Assembly (NCBI RefSeq): GCF_028416635.1
Contig: NZ_CP114013.1
Coordinates: forward strand, 1,550,001-1,614,000
Length of the DNA stretch: 64,000 nt
DNA from: Baekduia alba
Lineage (GTDB): Bacteria; Actinomycetota; Thermoleophilia; Solirubrobacterales; Solirubrobacteraceae
Reading direction: 5' to 3'
Shown: in pieces, positions 53,678-62,066 of the stretch
Position numbering within the stretch: position 1 is the first letter of the stretch
How the letters are laid out: the number at the start of each line of letters is the position of its first letter
Translations under genes and position numbers: made by a program
Notes under the pieces: model-generated
What the model was told of the DNA's origin: nothing
The model's database searches: none
What the model saw: the letters and a program-made list of their open reading frames with translations, nothing else

Positions 53678-54809
53678 GCTCGCGCTCCTCGAAGGCGGAG
53701 CGGCCGGCTCCGCGGGGCTTCGCGTCGCCCGCCCGGCGCCGCTGCGCGTGGCCGACGTCGCGCTCTTCTACGGCGAGCGCTCCGGCGGCATCCGGACCTA
53801 CCTCGACGCCAAGGCCGAGCACGCGGTCCGCCACCCCGACGAGCTCGACCACCACATCCTCGTCCCCGGCGCGAAGGCGCGCCACGAGGGCGGTCGCCAC
53901 GAGCTGCCCTCGCTGCGCGTCGTGGCCGCCAACGGCTACCGCGTCCCGCTCGGCGCCGGTGCGTTGAAGGAGACGCTGCGCGCGCTGAAGCCCGACGTCG
54001 TCCTGCTGCACGACCCGTTCTGGTGGCCGGTCGACGTCATCGCCTGCGCGCGCGAGATCGGCGCCCGCACGGTCGCGGTCCACCACGGGACGAGCAACCT
54101 GGAGGCCGCGTCGCTGCCCGGCCCGTCGCGCGTCTACGCCCCGCTGCTGCGGCGCTGGCTGCGGCGCTCCGGCCGGCACGTCGACGCGGTGATGAGCAAC
54201 GTCGACACCATGGCGGACTTCGGGCGGCTGGCGACGATGCCGCTGCGCCTCGGCGTCCACGAGGCGTTCCGCCCGCGGCCGGAGGCCCGGCGCGGCGACC
54301 ATGTGCTGTATGTCGGTCGCCTGTCGCGGGAGAAGGGCGTGCTGGAGCTCCTGGAGGCCGCCGCGCGCAGCGCGGACCCGTGGCCGCTGCGCATCGTCGG
54401 CAGCGGCCCGCTCGAGGAGACGCTCCGCACCCGCGCGCGCCGGCTCGGCCTGGCCGCGCGCATCAGCTTCCGGCCGCACGCGCGCGACCGCGTCCGGCTG
54501 GCCCACCGCTACGCGAGCGCGCGCTGCGTCGTCATGCCCGGCGAGCACGAGACGTTCGGGCTCGTCGCGCTGGAGGCCGCCGCCTGCGGCACGCCGGTCG
54601 CGGCCTGCTCGACGGCGCCCGCGGTGCACGCGATCGGCACGCTCGGCCACGGCTTCGTCCCCGCCGACCCCGACGACCTGGACCGCGCGATCGGCGAGGC
54701 CTACCACTCCGAGCACGACGCGCGGGAGGCGGCGATGATCGCCTGGCGCCACCGCTGGGACCGCGTCTTCCGCGCCGAGGCCGAGTCGCTGCGCGACCTG
54801 GTGGGCTGA
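53667..54809 (+). CDS. Glycosyltransferase family 4
   Basis: 380 residues. Acceptor half: LFYGERSGGIRTYLDAKAEH and LHDPFWWPVDVIACAREIG; donor half: LYVGRLSREKGVLELLEAAA, LRIVGSGPLEETLRTRAR, ISFRPHARDRVRLAHRYASA, GEHETFGLVALEAAACGTPV (E-x7-E), DPDDLDRAIGEAYHS. GT-B retaining enzyme on an activated nucleotide sugar. It overlaps the PHP-GT gene, so both act on one lipid or glycan; sequential sugars on a diacylglycerol or inositol lipid is the likely setting (inference). Confidence 0.9.
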   Translation: MPPELALLEGGAAGSAGLRVARPAPLRVADVALFYGERSGGIRTYLDAKAEHAVRHPDELDHHILVPGAKARHEGGRHELPSLRVVAANGYRVPLGAGALKETLRALKPDVVLLHDPFWWPVDVIACAREIGARTVAVHHGTSNLEAASLPGPSRVYAPLLRRWLRRSGRHVDAVMSNVDTMADFGRLATMPLRLGVHEAFRPRPEARRGDHVLYVGRLSREKGVLELLEAAARSADPWPLRIVGSGPLEETLRTRARRLGLAARISFRPHARDRVRLAHRYASARCVVMPGEHETFGLVALEAAACGTPVAACSTAPAVHAIGTLGHGFVPADPDDLDRAIGEAYHSEHDAREAAMIAWRHRWDRVFRAEAESLRDLVG

Positions 54810-54813
54810 GGCG

Positions 54814-55539
54814 ATGGCCCGGCGCGGCGGCATCATCGCGGTGTCGCTGCACGACGTCGAGCCGGCGACGTTCGAGCGCTGCGCGCTGATCCGCGACTGG
54901 CTCAACGACCACGGCGTCGACCGCGTCACGCTGCTCGTCATCCCGGCGCCGGACCTGCATCCGTTCCACGACCGCCGGCCGGACATGGCGGACTGGCTGG
55001 AGGAGTGCGCGCGCGGCGGCGACGCGATCGCCCAGCACGGCTTCCAGCACCGCCAGTCGCGCCGCGTGCACGGGCCGCGCCAGCTCGTCGCGCGGCTGCA
55101 GGCCGGCGACGCCGCGGAGTTCGTCGGCCTCGACGGCGACGAGACGCGCCGCGCGGTCCTCGCCGGCCGGCGCGTGCTCAAGCTCGCCGGCATCCAGCCC
55201 CGCGGGTTCGTCGCGCCGGGCTACGCCTACACCGGGGCCCTGCGCGCGACGCTCGCGACGACGTTCGAGTGGTGGGCCGGCATCGGCCGCCTGCACCGCG
55301 CCGCCGACGACCGCACGACGACCGCGCCCGCGCTGACGCTCGGGACGAGCACGCGCTTCAAGCGCTGGACGTCGCCCGGCGTCGTGCGCGCCGGCGCGCT
55401 GCTGTCGGGCGACCTGCTGCGCCTCGACCTCCATCCGTCCGACCTCGACCACCCGCGCGGCGTCAGCGCGGTCGAGCGCGTCCTGCGCCGGGCGCACGAC
55501 CGCAGCGCGGTGACCTACGACGAGCTCGCCTTGCGCTGA
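54814..55539 (+). CDS. DUF2334 polysaccharide deacetylase-like protein
   Basis: 241 residues. Starts IIAVSLHDVEPATFERCAL (Asp of motif 1), TLLVIPAPDLHPFHDR, then AIAQHGFQHRQSRRVHG (metal His pair), GFVAPGYAYTGALRATL. The catalytic site of NodB-type enzymes is recognisable. It is 4 nt after the glycosyltransferase stop. Probably removes an acetyl from the product glycan or glycolipid; no signal peptide is visible, so it may act inside. Confidence 0.82.
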   Translation: MARRGGIIAVSLHDVEPATFERCALIRDWLNDHGVDRVTLLVIPAPDLHPFHDRRPDMADWLEECARGGDAIAQHGFQHRQSRRVHGPRQLVARLQAGDAAEFVGLDGDETRRAVLAGRRVLKLAGIQPRGFVAPGYAYTGALRATLATTFEWWAGIGRLHRAADDRTTTAPALTLGTSTRFKRWTSPGVVRAGALLSGDLLRLDLHPSDLDHPRGVSAVERVLRRAHDRSAVTYDELALR

Positions 55540-55572
55540 CCGTCGAGGGGGCGTCATGCTCTGGCGCGGCCC

Positions 55573-56964
55573 ATGCTCTTCCGTCAGATCACGCACGACG
55601 ATCTCGGCTGCGCGTCGTACCTCGTCGGCGACACGAAGGCCGGCGTGGCGTGCGTGGTCGACCCCAAGCTGGCGATCGAGGAGTACCTGGCGGTCAGCCG
55701 CTACATGGGCGTGCGCATCGAGCACATCCTCGAGACGCACAACCACGCCGACCACGTCTCCGGCCACGGCCGCCTCGCCGCGGCGACCGGCGCGACGATC
55801 CACGTCCATCGCCTCGCGGCGCCTGAGTACGACCACGAGCCGTTCGACGACGGGTGGGAGCTGGCGCTCGGCAGCGTGGTCGTCCGCGCGCTGCACACGC
55901 CCGGCCACCGCCCCGAGCACACCGCCTTCGCGCTGACCGACACCGCGCGCGGCCCCGAGCCGTGGGCCGTGCTGACCGGCGACTCGCTGTTCGTCGGCGA
56001 CGTCGCGCGGCCCGACCTCGCCGTCGACAAGGAGGAGGGCGCGCGCGACATGCACCGGTCGCTGCGCGAGCTGCTGGCGCTGCCCGCGATGTGCGAGGTC
56101 TGGCCCGGCCACCTCGGCGGCTCGCTGTGCGGCGGCCCGGCGATGGACATGAAGATCTCGTCGACGATCGCCTTCGAGCTGGCCCACAACGCGCTCGTGG
56201 CCGAGGACGACCCGGAGGCGTTCGTGGCCCAGGCGATCTCCGCACTGGCGCCGCAGCCGCCGAACTTCCAGGCGATCGTCGCGCTCAACCGCGGCCCGCT
56301 GCATACCGGCCGGCCGCCGCTGGAGCCGCTGACGCCGCGCCAGGTCGCCGCCGAGCAGGCCGCCGGCGCGCTGGTCATCGACGTGCGCACCGACCTGCAG
56401 TTCGACGACGCCCACATCCCGGGCGCGATCTGCAACCCGGCGGTGCGCGCCGGCTTCGGCACGAAGCTCGCATGGGTCGCCGACCGCGACCGCGACGTGA
56501 TCCTGGTCGGTCGCGACGACGAGGACGCGAAGGCCGCCGCGGCGCTGAGCGCCGCCGTCGGCATCGCGCGCATCGGCGGCTACCTGGCGGGCGGCATGAC
56601 GAGCTGGCGCGAGGACCAGCGCCCGACGGCCTCGGTGCGCCGCGTCGACGTCGCGACGCTGCACGCGCAGGGCGGCGGGGCGCAGATCCTCGACGTGCGC
56701 GAGCGCCGCGAGTGGGACGCCGGGCACATCGCGGGCGCCGTTCACATGCCCTACCACGACATCGCGGGCGTGCCGGACGGGTTGGACCCCAACCAGCCGA
56801 TCGCCGCGATCTGCGCGTCGGGCCAGCGCAGCGCGGTCGCCGCGTCGCTGCTGCTGCGGGCGGGCGCGACGCAAGTCCTCCATGTCGCCGGCGGCGGCGT
56901 CGGCACGTGGCCGGAGCCGCTCACGGCGACGCCGGCCCCGGAGCACGTCCCGGGACCGGCGTGA
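55573..56964 (+). CDS. MBL-fold persulfide dioxygenase-like protein with two rhodanese domains
   Basis: 463 residues. Metallo-beta-lactamase domain 1-~245: ILETHNHADHVSGHGRL (HxHxDH), ALHTPGHRPEHTAF, VLTGDSLFVGDVARPDL, WPGHLGGSLCGG: the ETHE1-type arrangement. Rhodanese 1 (~270-350, ALVIDVRTDLQFDDAHIPGA) lacks a Cys at its active loop (VILVGRDDED). Rhodanese 2 (~365-450) has it: AAICASGQRSAVAASLL. The Fe(II) domain oxidises glutathione or low-molecular-weight persulfide to sulfite; the active rhodanese may supply or take sulfane sulfur. Ends before a convergent gene. Confidence 0.88.
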   Translation: MLFRQITHDDLGCASYLVGDTKAGVACVVDPKLAIEEYLAVSRYMGVRIEHILETHNHADHVSGHGRLAAATGATIHVHRLAAPEYDHEPFDDGWELALGSVVVRALHTPGHRPEHTAFALTDTARGPEPWAVLTGDSLFVGDVARPDLAVDKEEGARDMHRSLRELLALPAMCEVWPGHLGGSLCGGPAMDMKISSTIAFELAHNALVAEDDPEAFVAQAISALAPQPPNFQAIVALNRGPLHTGRPPLEPLTPRQVAAEQAAGALVIDVRTDLQFDDAHIPGAICNPAVRAGFGTKLAWVADRDRDVILVGRDDEDAKAAAALSAAVGIARIGGYLAGGMTSWREDQRPTASVRRVDVATLHAQGGGAQILDVRERREWDAGHIAGAVHMPYHDIAGVPDGLDPNQPIAAICASGQRSAVAASLLLRAGATQVLHVAGGGVGTWPEPLTATPAPEHVPGPA

Positions 56965-56991
56965 GCGGCAACCTCGGCTGAGGCCGTCGCG

Positions 56992-57681
56992 CTACTGGAT
57001 CGGCGCGACGTCCCCGGTGGTCGACTCGGTCGTGTCGGCCGGGATGTGGGTCTGGCCGCCGCGGGCCGACTTCGGGCAGCCGCGCGGACGGCCCAGGTCG
57101 AACGGACCGGCGATGTACTGCTGGGCCTTGCCGGCGGAGACCGACGCGAACGTCACGACGAGCAGCGGGTCGACGCGCGGCTCCGCGCAGACGTCGCCGT
57201 CGACCGTGAACGTGGACTTCACGACGTGCCAGTTGCCGGTGACGGCGCCGGTGCAGTTGATGCCCCAGCCCGGCTGCTCGCCATTGCAGGAGAGCGCATC
57301 GGTGCCCAGCGGCTCGAGCGTCTTCGGGTCGGAGCCGAAGACCTCGGTCTCGAAGGCGGTGGCCTCCTTGTCGGGCACGATCGAGTAGCCCGTGATCGCC
57401 TGCGAGCAGGCGAAGGTGTAGGCCACCACGCCGCTGTCAGGATCGTCCGCGTCGGCCTTGCCCTTGTCGATGTGGCCCTTGCAGAGCGTGTTGTTGGGGT
57501 TCTGGTCAGCGACGGACTGCGGAGCCGAGTGGTTCAGCAGGATCGCGGCGGCGAGGGCGGCGGCGAGCACGACCAGGGCGAGACCAAGTCGCGACCGCAG
57601 GCGCGAGACGGCGACGTTCAACTTCAAGACCTCCATGTACAGGGTGATGCGGATCGGGCGAGGCTTCCGGGCCGACCGCAA
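56992..57681 (-). CDS. Membrane-anchored exported protein, PHO-box controlled, unknown function
   Basis: 229 residues from a TTG. N-terminal membrane anchor LGLALVVLAAALAAAILLNH (~32-51), then an exported part with six cysteines spread over it (TLCKGHIDKG, FACSQAI, LSCNGEQ, INCTGAV, VCAEP, RGCPKS), fitting three disulfides. A GGAGGA is 10 nt before TTG 57681, which doubles as the -10; ATG 57636 is an alternative start. No family recognised. Its PHO box suggests a secreted or cell-surface role on phosphate starvation. Confidence 0.7.
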   Translation of the reverse strand: MRSARKPRPIRITLYMEVLKLNVAVSRLRSRLGLALVVLAAALAAAILLNHSAPQSVADQNPNNTLCKGHIDKGKADADDPDSGVVAYTFACSQAITGYSIVPDKEATAFETEVFGSDPKTLEPLGTDALSCNGEQPGWGINCTGAVTGNWHVVKSTFTVDGDVCAEPRVDPLLVVTFASVSAGKAQQYIAGPFDLGRPRGCPKSARGGQTHIPADTTESTTGDVAPIQ

Positions 57682-57690
57682 GGTGGCCGC

Positions 57691-57696
57691 ATCCTC
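57691..57696 (-). promoter_or_regulatory. -10-like GAGGAT of the PHO-box gene
   Basis: GAGGAT on the minus strand, 17 nt after the PHO box (57714) and 9 nt before TTG 57681. Confidence 0.4.
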
Positions 57697-57713
57697 CGCG
57701 CCAGCCGGTGTCC

Positions 57714-57757
57714 GCGGTGTGACCGCGAGGTTGCGCCGCCGTGAACGATTGGTGAAC
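57714..57757 (-). promoter_or_regulatory. PHO box before the exported protein
   Basis: Minus strand 11-mers from 57757, 57746, 57735 and 57724: GTTCACCAATC, GTTCACGGCGG, CGCAACCTCGC (degenerate), GGTCACACCGC. Confidence 0.7.
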
Positions 57758-57762
57758 GAGGG

Positions 57763-59130
57763 TTAGCTTCCGGCATCTTCGGAGGGGTCCCAGGCCGCGT
57801 ACACCTTCGGTCCGAAGGCCTTCAACTTGGTCTCCGCGGCGTAGCCGAGCGGGTCGAGGCCGAAGAGGTCCTCGATCGACTTCAGCAGCGCGAACGGGTC
57901 GTACGGCGCGTTCACGGTGGCGCCCGGCGTGACGAAGGGGGAGAGCAGGAGCGCGCCGACGCGGCCGCCGCCGGCCTCGGTGTCGTCCGGCGCGCCGGCG
58001 TCGAACGTGACGACGACCAGGCCGCCGTCGGCGTACGCCTTGGAGTCCAGGATTGCCGGCAGCGTCGTCTTCAGCCACGCGTCGGCGTCGGCCAGCGACG
58101 TCGACCCGTCGTGGGCGGGGCCGGGCAGGATGTAGGAGAACGTCGGCGCGCTGTCGGTGTCGGCGGCGTCGGTCGCCAGCGCGTCGAGCTCGGCAAGCGA
58201 CGGGCCGCACTCGGCGACGCCCGTGATCGTCGTGAACCGGAGGAACGGGTTGCGCGGCGCCTGCTCCGGTGGCCGCGTGCAGGGGTCGTCGCCGGGCTGG
58301 AGGCCCGCGGTCGCGCCTTCGACGTAGGCCTTCCAGGTGCGGCCGAGGCCGGTGAGCTGGTCGGGGAGCGTCTGCGTCTGGTCGTCGAACGGGCCGGCGG
58401 CGTCCTTCTGGCCGCCGAGCAGCGCGACGCCGCCGGCCGCCGGGTCGTGGCCGGCCGCGTGGTACCAGGGCAGCAGCGTGCCCTTGTCGCGCAGCTCGCC
58501 GGCGAGGTACGGCGCGCCGCCGGCGGCGCCGGCGCCGAACGTCTCGGCGTAGGAGTGGCCGGTGAGCGCGACGACCCAGACGTGCTTGACGGCGGGAAGC
58601 CTGGGCGCGGGCGTGGCGGGCTCCTCCGCGGCGGGCGCGGGCGCGTCGTCGCTCGCCGGGGCCGGCACGGGCGCGGTCTCCGGCTCCGGCTCCGACTCCG
58701 GCTCCGACTCCGGCTGTGGCTCGGGCGCGGGGCTCTCCTCCTCGACCGGTGCAGCGGGCGCGGGGTCGGAGGCGGGCGCCTCCGGCTCCGGCGTCGGCGC
58801 GGGGACGACCGGCGCGGCCGCGAGCGGCACCGCCGCCGGGGCCTGGGCGACGATCGTCAGGCGCGACCGCGCGCCCGCGTCGGCGGCCGGCGCCCCCGGT
58901 CCGGCCGCGTCTCCGAGCACGACGCCGAACGCGAGGACCCCGAGGACGAGCGCCGCCGCGATGCGCGGCGACGGGAGCGCTGGACCGACCCCTTCATCTT
59001 GGTCGACCACCGAATGGTCGCCCACCACCATCGCCTTCCAGTCCAGCCGCGGCGGGCCGTTGCGGGTCCCGCACTCCAGGCAGTAGCGCTGGTCGGCGGC
59101 CAGGGGCGATCGGCAGGTTGCGCAGGGCAT
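57763..59130 (-). CDS. Membrane-anchored phosphoesterase with N-terminal zinc ribbon
   Basis: 455 residues. N-terminal zinc ribbon with Cys3, Cys6, Cys17, Cys20 (MPCATCRSPLAADQRYCLEC). A membrane helix at ~55-73 (RIAAALVLGVLAFGVVLGD). Pro/Glu-rich spacer (~100-170, PEPQPESEPESEPEPE). Then a phosphoesterase-family domain (~180-455) as in PF04185 acid phosphatases/phospholipase C: KHVWVVALTGHSYAETFG, AHDGSTSLADADAWLKTTLP, GGLVVVTFDAGAPDDTEAGG, GALLLSPFVTPGATVNAPYD. The usual nucleophile Thr/Asn pattern of PLC is not clear. Divergent from pstS across the pst PHO box; the same zinc ribbon begins the gene at 63786. Confidence 0.8.
   Translation of the reverse strand: MPCATCRSPLAADQRYCLECGTRNGPPRLDWKAMVVGDHSVVDQDEGVGPALPSPRIAAALVLGVLAFGVVLGDAAGPGAPAADAGARSRLTIVAQAPAAVPLAAAPVVPAPTPEPEAPASDPAPAAPVEEESPAPEPQPESEPESEPEPETAPVPAPASDDAPAPAAEEPATPAPRLPAVKHVWVVALTGHSYAETFGAGAAGGAPYLAGELRDKGTLLPWYHAAGHDPAAGGVALLGGQKDAAGPFDDQTQTLPDQLTGLGRTWKAYVEGATAGLQPGDDPCTRPPEQAPRNPFLRFTTITGVAECGPSLAELDALATDAADTDSAPTFSYILPGPAHDGSTSLADADAWLKTTLPAILDSKAYADGGLVVVTFDAGAPDDTEAGGGRVGALLLSPFVTPGATVNAPYDPFALLKSIEDLFGLDPLGYAAETKLKAFGPKVYAAWDPSEDAGS
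58679..58716. repeat. Tandem 6/12-nt repeat coding Pro-Glu/Ser-Glu spacer
   Basis: Alternating CTCCGG and CTCCGA hexamers; part of the low-complexity spacer of the phosphoesterase gene. Likely length-variable between strains. Confidence 0.6.
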
Positions 59131-59174
59131 CGAGGGCGGCAGTCTCGTGCGCGCGGGATCGGACCAAAACCCCG

Positions 59175-59218
59175 GTTCACAACCCGTTCACGGGAAAGGC
59201 ACCAGCGCTTCACAAGGC
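59175..59218 (+). promoter_or_regulatory. PHO box of the pst operon
   Basis: 11-mers at 59175, 59186, 59197 and 59208: GTTCACAACCC, GTTCACGGGAA, AGGCACCAGCG (degenerate), CTTCACAAGGC. Lies 45 bp from the divergent phosphoesterase start, so it might serve both genes. Confidence 0.75.
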
Positions 59219-59278
59219 TCGCCTTCGCGAGGGTCAGTCTGCCGATCGCTTTCCCTCTCACCAAAGGAGCACACGAAC

Positions 59279-60094
59279 ATGACGACCCGCCTGCGCCGAC
59301 TCGGCGTGTGCGCGGCGGCGGTCGGCGTCCTGGCCGCCGTCGTCCCCGGCACGGCCTCGGCCACGCCGGTGATCACGATGAGCGGCTCGACGTCGGTCGC
59401 CCCGCTCGCCACGCTGCTGGCCAAGCAGTACCTGAAGACCCACAAGGGCAAGGTGAAGTTCAAGCTGGCCCAGGGGGGCTCGGACGTGGGCGTCGCCGAC
59501 GTGGCCGCGGGCCGCGTGACCATCGGCAACTCGTCGCGCGATCCGAAGTCCAGCGACCCGGGCGGCATCTTCTTCAACAAGATCGCCCGCGACGCGATCT
59601 GCCTGGCCACCAACCCCAAGAACCCGGTCGCGAACCTGTCGCAGTCGACGATCCAGGCGATCTTCTCCGGCGACATCCGCGACTGGAGCCAGGTCCCCGG
59701 CGCCACCGCCACGGGCACGATCGACCTCGTCGGCCGCACGGCCGCTTCCGGCACGCAGGACGCGTTCCAGAAGATCTTCATGGGGTCGAAGACCGTGACC
59801 TCGTCGATCGCGGCGAAGGCCTCGAACGGCCTCGTCCAGCAGGCCGTCCAGACCGACCCGAACGCCATCGGCTACGTGTCCCTGGACTTCATCGACGGCA
59901 CGAGCCCCGCCGGCTACAACGGCGTGGCCTGCAACCTGCGCAACGCGAAGTCCGGTGAGTACGGCGGCGTGCGCAACTTCTGGATGGTCACCCGCGGCCG
60001 CGCCACCGGCGTCGTCGCCGCCTTCATCTCCTGGGTGCAGAACGACGCCAAGGCCCAGGCGATCGTCGGCAAGCACTGGGTGCCGCTGAAGTGA
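59279..60094 (+). CDS. pstS: Phosphate ABC transporter, phosphate-binding protein
   Basis: 271 residues. Sec signal VCAAAVGVLAAVVPGTASA, cleaved before TPVITM; no lipobox Cys, so the mature protein is not lipid-anchored by the usual route. Phosphate contacts: ITMSGSTSVAPLATLL, SDVGVADVAAGRVTIGNSSR, and VGRTAASGTQDAFQKIFMG. Start ATG with AAGGAG 9 nt upstream. High-affinity phosphate capture outside the membrane for PstCAB. Shorter than E. coli PstS (about 320 mature), with a compact second lobe. Confidence 0.95.
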   Translation: MTTRLRRLGVCAAAVGVLAAVVPGTASATPVITMSGSTSVAPLATLLAKQYLKTHKGKVKFKLAQGGSDVGVADVAAGRVTIGNSSRDPKSSDPGGIFFNKIARDAICLATNPKNPVANLSQSTIQAIFSGDIRDWSQVPGATATGTIDLVGRTAASGTQDAFQKIFMGSKTVTSSIAAKASNGLVQQAVQTDPNAIGYVSLDFIDGTSPAGYNGVACNLRNAKSGEYGGVRNFWMVTRGRATGVVAAFISWVQNDAKAQAIVGKHWVPLK

Positions 60095-61080
60095 TGCTCG
60101 CACGGCTGCGACAGCCGTGGTCCGACCGGCGCGCCGAGCTCACGCTCGGCGCGCTGGCGTGTGCCGTGCTGCTGGTCATCGTCCTGATGGTCGTCTTCGT
60201 CGCGAACGAGGCCTGGCCCACGTTCAAGCACAACGGCCTCGGCTGGCTGCTGCCCGGCGGCAACGTCGACGAGCAGATCGGCACGATGGTCAACGCCGGC
60301 GCCGAGCCGCCGGCGGCCGACTACCACCTGCGGGCGTGGCCGCTGATCTGGGGCACGGTCCTGACGACGGGGCTGGCCGTCGTCTTCGGCCTGGTCTTCG
60401 CGGTGCTCGCCTCGATCTTCATCGTGGAGTTCGCGCCCGACCGCCTGCGCGCGGTCATCGTCCCGGTCGTCCGCCTGTTGGCGGCGGTGCCGTCGGTGAT
60501 CTACGGCCTGATCGGGATCCTCGTGCTGGTGCCGTTCGTGGGCAACCACATCATCTCGCAGCACGACAAGAAGTCGGTGGAGTTCATCGTGCAGCTGACC
60601 GGCGCGAGCCTGGCGGTCGCCGTGGTGATCCTCACCGTGATGATCGTCCCCATCATGATCGCGATCATCGTCGACGCGCTCTACGCCGTCCCGCGCGGCT
60701 GGAAGGAGGGCGCAGTCGCCCTCGGCGTCAACCGCTGGCGCGCGATGTGGACCGTGAGCGTCCGCGCGGCGCGGCCGGCGATCGTCGCCGCCGCCGTCCT
60801 GGCCTGCGCCCGCGCGCTGGGCGAGGCCATCATGTTGTCGATGGTGTCGGGGTCGGTCGGCTTCTCGCCCAACCCGTTCGACGGCCCGCGCCTGTTCCTG
60901 CTCGAGCCCCTGCGCCCGCTGGCGTCCACGATCGTCGAGGACGCTGAGTCGCTCCAGGCGCCGGCCGTGCGCTCCACCGTGTACGCCTTCGCGTTGTTGT
61001 TGCTGTTCTCGAGCCTGTTCCTGTCGTTGGCCGGGTTCCTGGCCAAACAGCCGATGAAGAAGTACGGAGTCCGCATCTGA
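60094..61080 (+). CDS. pstC: Phosphate ABC transporter permease PstC
   Basis: 328 residues, six helices: [56 protein letters not shown]. The EAA loop carries [20 protein letters not shown], the inner-membrane signature of PstC, and [18 protein letters not shown]. Starts at ATG overlapping the pstS stop (TGATG). GTG 60091 adds one residue. Forms the channel with PstA. Confidence 0.95.
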   Translation: MLARLRQPWSDRRAELTLGALACAVLLVIVLMVVFVANEAWPTFKHNGLGWLLPGGNVDEQIGTMVNAGAEPPAADYHLRAWPLIWGTVLTTGLAVVFGLVFAVLASIFIVEFAPDRLRAVIVPVVRLLAAVPSVIYGLIGILVLVPFVGNHIISQHDKKSVEFIVQLTGASLAVAVVILTVMIVPIMIAIIVDALYAVPRGWKEGAVALGVNRWRAMWTVSVRAARPAIVAAAVLACARALGEAIMLSMVSGSVGFSPNPFDGPRLFLLEPLRPLASTIVEDAESLQAPAVRSTVYAFALLLLFSSLFLSLAGFLAKQPMKKYGVRI

Positions 61081-62066
61081 TGGCCGCCACGCATCCCGGC
61101 GTCGTGCGCAAGCGCGCCAAGCCGGAGTCGATCGCGACCTGGCGCTGGGGCGACCGCCTCGCCTACGTCGCGTGCTGGGCCGCCGGCCTGTCGCTGTGCC
61201 TGATCGCGCTGCTCATCGTCGGCTACATGGCGGTCAAGGGCGTGCAGTACCTCAAGCCCGCGCTGCTGTGGTCGCACCCGTCCGGCGAGGTCGACCAGTC
61301 CCAGTCCGGCGGCTTCCTGGACCCGATCCTCGGCACGATCGTCCTCACGGTCATCGGGATCTGCATCGCGACGCCGCTGGCGGTCGCGACCGCGTTCTGG
61401 GTCGTCGAGTACGGCCGGCCCAAGGGCCTGGCGCGTGCGGTCGAGTCCGGCATCGAGGTCGTCGCCGGCACGCCGGACATCGTCCTCGCGATCTTCGGGC
61501 TGGCGCTGTTCCAGCACGGCCTGTTCGGCTGGATGTCGTTCACGGCCGAGGGCGGCGCGGTCTTCGGCCGCTCGTTCCTGACCGCCGGCGCGATGATGTC
61601 GCTGATCGCGCTGCCGATGGTCTTCGGGGCGACGCGCGAGGGCCTTCAGTCGATCCCGCGCCACGTGCGCGAGGCGTCCTACGGCCTGGGCAAGACGAAG
61701 ATCGCGACGATCCGCCGCGTCCTGCTGCCGGCCGTGCGGCCGAACATCTCGACCGGCGCCGCGCTCGGCATGGGGCGCATCGCCGGCGACACGGCCATCG
61801 TCGTGATCCTGCTCGGCGCCACGCTGCGCCTGGAGGGCGAGGGCTCGATCCCCGGCGTCGACGTGCTCAAGGGCACCGGCTCGACGCTGACCAGTTACGT
61901 GTACAACAACTCACCCGCCGGCGAGGGCGCCGCGCCGGAGAAGGCCTACGCCGCCGCGTTCGTCCTGCTGCTGCTGGTGGTGGCGCTGAACTTCGCCGTC
62001 GACCTCCTCGCGCGCCGCGGCGCGAAGACGGGGCTCGAAGGCACCCGCCTGGGGACCGGCAAGTGA
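61080..62066 (+). CDS. pstA: Phosphate ABC transporter permease PstA
   Basis: 328 residues. Starts in an ATGA overlap. Six helices with [20 protein letters not shown], the EAA segment [20 protein letters not shown], and [20 protein letters not shown]. The N-terminus (~1-30) is basic. PstA half of the phosphate channel. Confidence 0.95.
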   Translation: MAATHPGVVRKRAKPESIATWRWGDRLAYVACWAAGLSLCLIALLIVGYMAVKGVQYLKPALLWSHPSGEVDQSQSGGFLDPILGTIVLTVIGICIATPLAVATAFWVVEYGRPKGLARAVESGIEVVAGTPDIVLAIFGLALFQHGLFGWMSFTAEGGAVFGRSFLTAGAMMSLIALPMVFGATREGLQSIPRHVREASYGLGKTKIATIRRVLLPAVRPNISTGAALGMGRIAGDTAIVVILLGATLRLEGEGSIPGVDVLKGTGSTLTSYVYNNSPAGEGAAPEKAYAAAFVLLLLVVALNFAVDLLARRGAKTGLEGTRLGTGK

